Below are positions 56,301 through 64,000 of a DNA stretch of 64,000 bases, one piece after another. Under the pieces are notes generated by a model, which did no database searches, had not been told where the DNA came from, and was given only the letters and a program-made list of their open reading frames with translations. The position numbers and the translations under genes are program-made. Source of the stretch: Micropterix aruncella (lineage: Eukaryota > Arthropoda > Insecta > Lepidoptera > Micropterigidae); contig OX155972.1 of NCBI GenBank assembly GCA_944548615.1, forward strand, positions 727,854 through 791,853. The letters run 5' to 3'. The first letter of the stretch is position 1, and each line of letters begins with the position of its first letter.

Positions 56301-56933
56301 AAATCGAAGACTATCGCGGTTGTTTGACATTATAAATAGGATAGAAAACGAATTTACGGCGTGAAATTTGTAGCACCCGACGTTTAGGTGACGTTGCAGC
56401 CGCCGTTGTCTAGGGTAGAGTGAAGAAACTGTCAAAAACGTTCAGCGACAAAAATCGGCGATCTGCGAACATATATTGGATAGCGGAAGTAACCACTGGA
56501 TGCAGTTTCAAAATCCCATTGTTCTTTCCAAGGAACAATTCTACTTTCCTCGCATGATCCGGGAAGCCATTGAAATAAGAAGAACCCCGAACTTCAATAG
56601 AGACGACGCGACGGCTACAAACTCTCTTCTACGTGGAACCCTCTTCTTAAAATGTTCCCGCCGCCGAACGCCGAACGCAAAGACGTAAAACAGGATACAG
56701 TGATTGTTGTGTGCAAGACGGATTTTCGAAATTCCCGCGCTCCGAGCCCGGCCCCCCACCACCGTTATAACCTACGCAGTGGCGGCAGCGGTATGCGGCC
56801 TACCCGCAAAACAACGGACTGACAGCTCTTCAGTCTACCCTAGACAACGGCGTCTGCAACGTCACCGAAACATCGGGTGCTACAAATTTCACGCGGTGAA
56901 TTCGTTTTCTATCCTATTTATAATACATTTAAT
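56301..56933 (+). mobile_element. Penelope-like element: inverted terminal repeats around an ORF remnant
   Basis: Left arm AAATCGAAGACTATCGCGG...GCACCCGACGTTTAGGTGACGTTGCAGCCGCCG; right arm its complement ending CTATCCTATTTATAA. It is flanked by TACATTTAATTA at 56289-56300 and 56934-56945, a 12-bp target duplication. The coding remnant at 56476-56688 in the middle links the arms to Penelope-like elements, whose terminal repeats are often inverted and partial. It is the most complete copy here. Confidence 0.7.
56455..56690 (+). pseudogene. Penelope-like GIY-YIG-end remnant
   Basis: The frame gives HILDSGSNHWMQFQNPIVLS, KEQFYFPRMIREAIEIRRTP and NFNRDDATATNS. The pattern of a variable H..., FxNPIVLxKExxYxxRxxREAIEIxxxPNxNRD resembles the end of the GIY-YIG endonuclease region of insect Penelope-like ORFs. 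The GIY-YIG catalytic part itself and the RT are absent. Confidence 0.6.
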
Positions 56934-56975
56934 TATTACTAAATTATTTGCTCAATTTGACGAAGAATGATATAA

Positions 56976-57245
56976 GCACCCGGTGGCATAGCAGTTAGGT
57001 TGTGTTATCTTAGATTGTGAGGTTCCGGTTCTATTCCCGGCTGAATTACAATTTTCCTTTGGGATAAAATTAATAAAATTACATTTTAATATTGTCGATT
57101 GAATGCAATAACAAGATACACAATTACACACAAGTTAGACGCAGTATGGTTGGCTGTAAGAGATTGATTGGTCGTATAATAATAAATCCGCTCATTGTGA
57201 AATTTTTACAACAAGCTGTAGAAACAAGCAAAAAACATTATACAG
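56976..57245 (+). mobile_element. tRNA-derived SINE, copy 4
   Basis: GCACCCGGTGGCATAGCAGTTAGGTTG (A-box region), GGTTCCGGTTCTATTCCCGG (B box with changes), then the shared body, GTTGGCTGTAAGAGATTG and AATAAATCCGCTCATTGTGAAATTTTTACAACAAGC. Begins about 30 bp after the Penelope repeat. Confidence 0.75.
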
Positions 57246-57249
57246 TAAA

Positions 57250-58190
57250 TTACTCCAAAAATTATTAAAATTAGAAAAGAAATAAATATAATGAAAAGAA
57301 TAAAAACACGACTTCCGTTACAGAAAGTGAACTATTGTATTTATTATTATTATTACGGTTTTTGTTAATGAAATTTTTCTGATTTATGTATTTATCCGAT
57401 AGATAGGATGCATATTTCCAAAATGTACTCGATCAGACCTTTCATTTGACACTAAATACGATATATTTATTTTAATCTATTGACATTTGGACATTTAAAT
57501 GCTTACTCACTTGTTTTATTGACAGTTAAGGTATTCTTAGACACTTAGGATGATTTAACGATTCTAACAATACTACATACTTCTAAATTCCTTAAAACGT
57601 TTAGAAGTTTTGGTGGAATAAAGAAACGAAAAACAGACATAGATGAAACCGCACACATTACATTACTATTTTATTGGAAAGTCGTGTAAAGAGACTATAA
57701 TATAACATTTAACAGTATAAAAACAGTAAATTTAAATAAATTGGTAAGTACGATGTTGTTTTCATAGTGTTTTAAAATGTCGTTATGAGTATATCTATTG
57801 ATTTCAAGCAGATACACCAGGGTGGATCTCTTAAAAATACCGAAGTTTTTAATTGCCTTTAATTTATTAAATCATGAATTATGTTTTGGGTTATGTGTGG
57901 TCTGTAAGATTGCTGGAATAAAAATAAAAATGAAACGAATTGAAACCTATAAAGTCCGGGGTCTCGCCCGTTTAAAAGTTAATAAAACGGTTAAGTCTAA
58001 AGTCAAACAAACTTTTTTCCATTATCTCATTCCCTGCTGTACTCTGCTGGCTTGTCGGAGCAACTCGAATAAGCAATAAGTTGCCGTAATTCCATTATTA
58101 AATCCGGAGAAGAAATTAAAAGTTCGGCATTACGGGTATCGGCTTTTAAATTGGAATTTTATAACAAAGAAAATCCGATAGGTAGCAGGA
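57250..58190. other. no recognised feature
   Basis: AT-rich, apparently single-copy. A frame at 57798-58079 has no motif. Confidence 0.35.
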
Positions 58191-58194
58191 TCAG

Positions 58195-58700
58195 TATCAG
58201 TATCAATTTATTCATCCATAGTATAGAATAAAAACATTAGTAAAACATAAATAGGACAAAACGAATTTACCGCGTGAAATTTGTAGCACCCGACGTTTCG
58301 GCGATGCAATCGTTGTTGTCAAGGTTATACTGAAACACAATCAATTGTCATACGTAGCTAAGCTGCTGCTGTTACTTTGCAGATTATAACGGTGGTGGCG
58401 CGGCGGATTCGGCGCGCGTGAGTTTAAAAATGCGCAGTGCACACAACAATTTGTTTATCTTGTGTTACGTCCTTGCGCTCGGTGACGGGCATTGAGAACA
58501 TATAAAGAAGAGGGCTCCACGCAGTAGAGAGTTTGTCAATCGTCGTCTCTATTAAAGTTCGAGCTCTTCTTTTTTCAGTAGCATTCCGGATTTTTCGTAG
58601 GAAACGCTCAGCGCGAAAAATCAGCGATCTGCGAACAGATATTGGATAGCGGAACGAACCACTGGGTGCAGTTTCACAATCCTATTTTGCTATGCAAAGA
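58195..58700 (-). mobile_element. Penelope-like terminal repeat preceded by a LINE tail
   Basis: A reversed LINE tail (ATCAGTATCAGTATCAATTTATTC, 58189-58212) is followed at 58250 by the Penelope arm (CATAAATAGGACAAAACG...CACCCGACGTTTCGGCG), the GC-rich internal part and CAGCGATCTGCGAACAGATATTGGATAGCGGAA (58621-58653), which also occurs at 56458-56490. A TATA-like CATATAAAGAAG with CAGTAG downstream (58499-58530) could be a promoter of the element. Confidence 0.55.
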
Positions 58701-60150
58701 ATAATTTTCATAGAAATAAGAAGAACTGAGCATTCAATTATGCATATATTAATAGTATATCATATCATATTTTTATTTATATTATTTCATATTTTTTAGC
58801 ACTGCTTTTATAATTGTATTTATATATTTTATTAAATTATAAATATGTTTATACCATATATCATTTATTATTTATTGAAATCGTATTTACATATATGTGT
58901 ATTTGCCATATTGAATTACCTACAATGTATTATTCTTACAAATTTAGTGTTTGAGCATTAGCTGCATTTCGGTGTTCAATTTTTCCGAATTACTTATAAC
59001 ATTGATTACAATGGGGCAAATGTACAAAAATTAAATGAATAAAGTATCAAACCTTTAAAAAAAGTATCTCCGCTACGTGAAACCCGCTGTTTAAAATGTT
59101 CCCAACGCACCTCACCGAGCGCAAAGATGCGAACCTAGCTCAGACCCACATTTCGACAACTTCAATCTTTCTTAACAGCGTATTTCTCATGAATGGTTAG
59201 CTTCTTCCAATATCCAGCAGACTTTAGTAGACAGCATCAATGATATTTTCTACAGCATCACCCCAGTAATATATTCCATAATATCAAATGTATTGATATC
59301 GGCTTATTGGAAAGTTTTTCATAAAATAATGTTAGGCTGAGTTCACATCGTTGCATCCTATTCAAGGCCGCCAATGTTCCCGTGAGAGCTCGCCTTAAAA
59401 TTCAACCGACCAGCGCTGCTCAAACTTGTAGATTGGGAATTTCTCTATGAGGATGTTTAGTAGGTCAAATTACTTAATATTATAATTTAACATTTGAATT
59501 TGTCTAATACGTCTTTTAATAATCGTAATCAGAGAATGCAGAAATAAATCTAATGAAGAACTCAGAACAATATGAGTTACTTTAATTAATTAAAATTATC
59601 GTAACCCGAAAGACGTTACATATTGAATGAATATTTTATTAATGCGTGTAGATCTATCACAAATCCACCAAGTGTCTATCAGAGTAACATCCTTTCGAAG
59701 GTTATTCCTGTGTAAATTCATCTACACTGAATTACAGAATCAAAGCTGTATAAGAGGATGAAATAGCTCAAATCCACATCGGGAACTTTTTTTTAATTTA
59801 TTTTTATTTCTGGAAACTTACAGCGCATACAATATCATACGTGTGCATAAACATATTGTGGACAAAAAGAAACACATTACGCCGATAATCGTTTCCAACG
59901 AAAGTAACAGATTTCCGCATATTACATATTTGGATTTCAGCATATTACACTTAATAATTAATTATAAAATAAACTAAGTTCATATTCAATATAAAATTAA
60001 TATAGAAAACCGATGGGAGAGGTAGAGAATTGAAAATGATTAGGAAGAAGGAGTTAGACGGTGGTATGTGTATGGAGTTAGACGGTGGTATGTACATAGA
60101 TATAAATAAAGATATAGACAGGTCGTATAGTGGATATATAATAAAAGCAT
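58701..60150. other. no recognised feature
   Basis: Long AT-rich stretch with no coding motif or shared repeat. GAGTTAGACGGTGGTATGT is tandemly repeated near 60050-60095. Confidence 0.4.
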
Positions 60151-60615
60151 TTAGTATTTAATAGCATTTAGTATTTAAATGTAAGATTTAGCTTTAGTTT
60201 GATTATTTAACAATCTACTTACTACTTTGGATGTTACTATGTACAGTTTTTAGTACGTATATATTCGATTTATTGACTATTTCCATTGTTAGGCTTCTGC
60301 TTTGATTACATAATTCAACTTTTTAACTGACTATTTTAATTATTATGTGTTTAGTAGGTAGCCATTACAATTATTGACTATTTTATTAAATAAGCCTGTA
60401 ATTTGTTTTGTAATACGATTCTACGACGAATAACTTTTAGTAGGTTCCAAAGTTTCTTAGATTCTATATATATATATATATATTAATAAATATATGCATG
60501 TTAGGTAAAGATTAAAATAGTAATGATACTTACTACTTAAAACACAAATATTTTGACACGTCCAAGAGCAGTTTTAGCCGCCAATTGGACACGACGTATA
60601 TGTAATGTAATGTAT
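60150..60615 (+). mobile_element. LINE 3' UTR, plus strand; family of 22025-22790
   Basis: TTTAGTTTGATTATTTAACAATCTACTTACTAC... to TTGACACGTCCAAGAGCAGTTTTAGCCGCCAATTGGACACGACGTATATGTAATGTAATG (60549-60612). More diverged than the three copies at 21010, 22025 and 23226, with extra sequence in the middle. Confidence 0.7.
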
Positions 60616-60699
60616 ATAGATACAGATATTTATTGATGTTTATAGATATATTAATAAATATTTATGGATATTTATAAATATTTGTAGTAGCTACAGATA

Positions 60700-61080
60700 T
60701 GTTGCATGAAAAGTATATAACTAAGTACGATAGCTGTTAACAAGTTCGTTAGGTGCAATTGATTTGAATAATTCTTTAACAAACGTCGGTTGGTTGAGGT
60801 TGAAAATGTCGATGGTGGAGAAACGAGAGTCGTGCGTGCCCATCAGCCCATAAGCGATAGAATTTTTCCCGTAGTTGGTATTGGCACGAGAGACCTCATA
60901 CGTGCGTGAATTGCGAATTGCGAACGAAAAAACGCAAGTTTTCAACAAGGTATGGACTATCTATGGTATTGTGGATACATTTGTGTAACAGTACAATATC
61001 AGTCACAGTGCGTTGGTCTTCTAGAGCTTAAATACCGAAGTGGTCCAGTCTGCTCTCGTACGTAGGAAGACCGTATGATA
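60700..61080 (-). mobile_element. LINE C-terminal remnant, minus strand
   Basis: The minus strand from about 61075 reads YDLPTYESRLDHFGI.ALEDQRTVTDIVLLHKC, IHNTIDSPYLVEN, then in another frame RNSRTYEVSRANTNYGKNSI and FSTIDIFNLNQPTFVKELFK to about 60745. This is the C-terminal region of the same broad LINE group as 63216-63966. It carries at least one stop and one frameshift. Confidence 0.65.
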
Positions 61081-61385
61081 TATGGGGACATTCAATGATG
61101 TTGCTCAAGAAGGTATCCATTAGTTTTACAAATTTATCTACTCTGATATTAAATACCTGTATAAAACATAAAACATTTCCATTTGCTATAAAAGCAGCCA
61201 AAGTTATTCCGTTCCTTAAAAGGGTTCAAAACCAAACGCAAGCACTCTCAGATCGATATAACTTGTATTTTATTTATTAATTTCTTTTATATTATTTTTT
61301 CCCTTATTTGAAGGCACTAGACAACTCCATAAATCCCCTCGCAGTTTTCTGCGATCTCTCGAAAGTTTTTATGGAGTGATCATTT
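61081..61385 (+). mobile_element. LINE RT N-terminal remnant with internal deletion
   Basis: DIWGHSMMLLKKVSISFTNL, STLILNTCIKHKTFPFAIKA and AKVIPFLKRVQ (61077-61230) match the beginning of the RT in the ORF at 2-1702 (DIWEHSMKLLKD...AKVLPIHKKG). After a deletion, LKALDNSINPLAVFCDLSKV follows at 61310-61370. The rest is absent. Confidence 0.7.
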
Positions 61386-61431
61386 TAGAGTAGCAACACA
61401 ACCTAAAATGTAGTAAAATGTATATTTGGAG

Positions 61432-62130
61432 ATGTTGACTACAACGGGTGAACCCGTCACCTCAGGAAGTTTTAATTATAATGATCGCTCTATCTCCCAA
61501 TCGTACCTACTTTGGGACGATACAAATCTACCGTCCAGCAAAGACACGAACCCGCCAGAGGCGAACGACTTACGGAGACGCACTACGAAGGTAACGCAGT
61601 GGGGCCACTTTTGCCTCCTGGCTACCAGTTTTGCCAGGATATCTCCTTCTAGAATTAACTATCAGGATACCTCCGTCCTCCCGACTGGTTACGGGAACAA
61701 AGTCGCTTGCAAGGCCTTTACCTGTTTCATTACAGCGGTAATTCAAATGAATTTATCGCGGACCTAGGCGTCCTTTGCCTTAAGTGCCACGGAATCGGGT
61801 AGCCCATAGGTCGCTTCAAGAGTGGCATGACAATAGGTCAACATCCACTTAGTATATTTCCATATCCTTCCACACACCTTCAGTAATTAGTCAGATTGCA
61901 TAACCGATTAGCTGACGCCGCACGGCGCGCAAACCGTCCAGTAGCGAAGAGCACTCACCCAGGGGATACCGATCCACCAGCCGTGAGGCCTGAGACGCGA
62001 GAGTCCTATCCGGAATAGTCCCTCACAACGGCGATGCTACTGAATAGGAGATGAATCGTGTGTTGAGCCGACACGAAAACATATTCGTTCTTATAGCCCA
62101 AGCTGCACGAAACCGTTCTTTACCTGAATG
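61432..62130 (+). repeat. GCR copy j, intact subfamily C
   Basis: Starts GTTGACTACAACGGGTGAACCCG and runs to GCCCAAGCTGCACGAAACCG without interruption. It includes the CTACCAGTTTTGCCAGGATATCTCC block specific to subfamily C. It serves as the reference that shows the 26275-28395 cluster is a split element. It lacks the GGGCCCATTA end of subfamilies A and B. Confidence 0.7.
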
Positions 62131-62159
62131 TATAGTGTATAGAAATGTTTTGTTTGTCT

Positions 62160-63210
62160 GTCAGTTTGGGAAAGCCTGCCTTCCAATAGAGTTATGACGT
62201 GCCCGAAATAAGGGCTGGTTCACACCGTCGAACAACATTTTAATGGTACTCTAATCAAATTAGTGACGCGTTGCCAATTAGCAATGGTATTATAGGACCC
62301 TTAATTTGTGCCCGCAAAGAGTTCTCTTAGTCGAATTAATTGTCGACACAAAAGGGAGATTCGAGCACATCTAAGTTTGCATTGAGCGAGGGGAGACTTA
62401 TGACGTCATCGCACGGATCTTACGCGGAGTAAGGCTGCATTCTGTCGCTAACATAATATAATAACAACTTATGATCATAATACTAATAATAATATTAATA
62501 ATAGTAAAACGCTTTATTTGATGAAACAAATCGGTGAGCTTATTGCGTTGAAGCAATAACTTACAGCTAACCTTACGCTAATAAAATACATGTTGTGCCG
62601 TAAAATATAAATTAAAACTGTTATTAACCGCACTATCATTGGGTTATTATTCCAAAATTTGGTAAATCCGTGGATTTGTAATGGCCCTTAAGTCCATTAC
62701 ATGCGATCAACAAATGCATCGATTTCCAGTGAAATCCACTGACACAATTCAGCTATTATTTTAACCCGTGCAGCTATGAATCAGCACGATGAAACAATAC
62801 TTTTACTCGGAATATTTCGGATTGCATCATTTACCGGCCCATTTAAACCGGCAAAAAAGCAACCAAATTATCATTCCCGAGTGATCACCTTCCCCCAAGG
62901 TTGCGACGGCATATTCGGCACTCTCTCTGACGAGTTAGGTCAACGAATCCGGCTCCTTGGTTTCCTTTCTTTATTTTTCCCAGTCACGAAGCATCAGTCT
63001 GCAATCCCACAGACTCGAGCCGTGCCCAGTACAAGATACTAGGAGCACCAAAACAATCCTCATCCATACATCCTCGTAACCGCAGTCGCGCGTCAATACA
63101 CTCGCGACAACATAACCTGTTCGGGAAGCGTTATAACGCTTATGTATACTCTAAGGTTATAACTGGCAATATCAAGCATTCGATCAATAAATACCTTCTA
63201 CTTCATTCAA
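62160..63210. other. apparently single-copy DNA; candidate regulatory region
   Basis: No repeat seen elsewhere in the window except short AT runs near 62480-62510. It contains many homeodomain-type cores (CTAATCAAATTAG, CCAATTAGC, GAATTAATTG; 62250-62350) and a consensus CRE, TGACGTCA (62401-62408). Frames such as 62776-63042 lack motifs. Function unproven. Confidence 0.3.
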
Positions 63211-63215
63211 AACCG

Positions 63216-63966
63216 CCTTTCAATACGGAGATGCTCTCTCAATAAATTAAGTTTAAATGCGGCGAAATGCAGCAAGTTATCCTTTACTCGTAACCGATCA
63301 AAGTATGATTTCGACTACAGGATAGGCGGAGAGATTATAGTAGAGAAGAGTGTTGTGCGGGATTTGGGGATAATGCTGGACAACAAATTAATGCTGGATA
63401 CACACATTGAACACTTGGTGGGAAAAGCTTACAGAGCTCTCGGTTTCGTACTGAGAGCATGCAAACCATTCTCCGACATTAATGTGCTCTTCACTCTTTA
63501 TAACGCCTACGTTCGCAGTATAGTGGAGTTTGCGTCACCTATATGGTCACCGCAGTATAATGTACACATTGACCGTATAGAGCGTATTCAGAAAACCTTC
63601 GTAAGGCACTTGTGTCATCGAACCCTCGCTGAATATACCTCATATTCTGACGGATTGGCAAGGTTCGAAATGCTGAGTCTTCAGCAGCGACGTAAAGTGA
63701 CTGATATGACGTTCTTCCACAATATACTTTCGCATCATATCGACAGCCCACAAATTCTAAGCAGAATAGCCTTAAACGTCCCATCGCGCCGAACTCGTCA
63801 CCCAAGGGTATTCAATGTACCCAGACTCCATACAAATCAAGCAAGGAATTCAACTCTGCATCGAATTATGGAAGCCTACGACGAATCGTTTCAGGAGCTT
63901 GACATTTTCTCAATGAGCAAAAACGAGTTTATCAGAGCGGTAATAGACCACACCTTAAAAGCTTGA
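63216..63966 (+). mobile_element. LINE RT C-terminal fragment, intact frame
   Basis: From about 63228 to the stop at 63964-63966 the frame reads CSLNKLSLNAAKCSKLSFTR, VRDLGIMLDNKLMLDTHIEH, YNAYVRSIVEFASPIWSPQY and RIERIQKTFVRHLC, with the C-terminal RRTRHPRVFNVP and NSTLHRIMEAYDES. This is the thumb and C-terminal region of a LINE RT; the NPxKC-like LNAAKC block follows where YADD would be. The part upstream is missing, and the match stops abruptly at about 63216. No stop or frameshift is present in 240 codons. Confidence 0.85.
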
Positions 63967-64000
63967 ACAGACACATACCTGTGCAGAATCACACACTCTC

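Overview
This is a eukaryotic nuclear window, almost certainly from an insect and most likely from a moth or butterfly. It is AT-rich, has spliced exons with GT-AG borders, and is densely packed with transposable elements. Lepidoptera are suggested by the mixture of Helitrons starting TC(C/T)(A/T)(A/T)ACTAATATTATAAA, CR1/Jockey-type LINEs, a tRNA-derived SINE and Penelope-like repeats. That taxonomic placement is inference.

The only host gene I recognise is a paired-like homeobox gene on the + strand, very probably homeobrain (hbn). Four coding exons are visible: 6327-6495, 7269-7392, 33761-33848 and 38899-39410. Joined, they give about 296 codons with a Q50 homeodomain, a proline/phenylalanine-rich middle and a C-terminal OAR motif. 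Upstream exons, if any, are not seen. The homeodomain is split by a 26.4 kb intron (7393-33760) that is filled with mobile DNA up to 15 bases from the donor and about 70 bases from the acceptor.

Everything else that is readable is mobile or repetitive DNA. (1) About 25 non-LTR retrotransposon fragments lie on both strands, nearly all 5'-truncated; the longest open one is 2-1702. (2) A GC-rich interspersed repeat that I call GCR (monomer about 640-690 bp, at least three subfamilies) occurs at about ten loci, in several cases with 11-14 bp direct repeats at its ends, and in fold-back or nested arrangements. I cannot assign it to a named family, and it is the best candidate here for something undescribed. 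(3) Helitrons: three short full copies and a longer pair, plus fragments. (4) TTAA-flanked piggyBac-type MITEs (three copies) and a decayed piggyBac transposase end. (5) A PIF/Harbinger element with TTA duplications and a transposase remnant. (6) A hAT-type MITE with an 8-bp duplication. (7) Penelope-like terminal repeats, one locus retaining a GIY-YIG-end remnant. (8) Four tRNA-derived SINEs and a SINE tail. (9) Long (TA)n arrays.

Region by region: 1-6300 LINE, hAT MITE and Penelope remnants; 6300-7400 hbn exons; 7400-33760 hbn intron with three GCR clusters, many LINEs and two (TA)n arrays; 33761-39410 the last two hbn exons separated by nested Helitron/Penelope DNA, LINEs and a fold-back GCR; 39411-64000 downstream DNA with LINEs, SINEs, GCRs and a few stretches of apparently single-copy sequence that could hold regulatory elements. 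The nested insertions give a relative history: LINE inside GCR, GCR inside LINE, GCR inside GCR, and a Helitron inside a Penelope target duplication inside an older Helitron.
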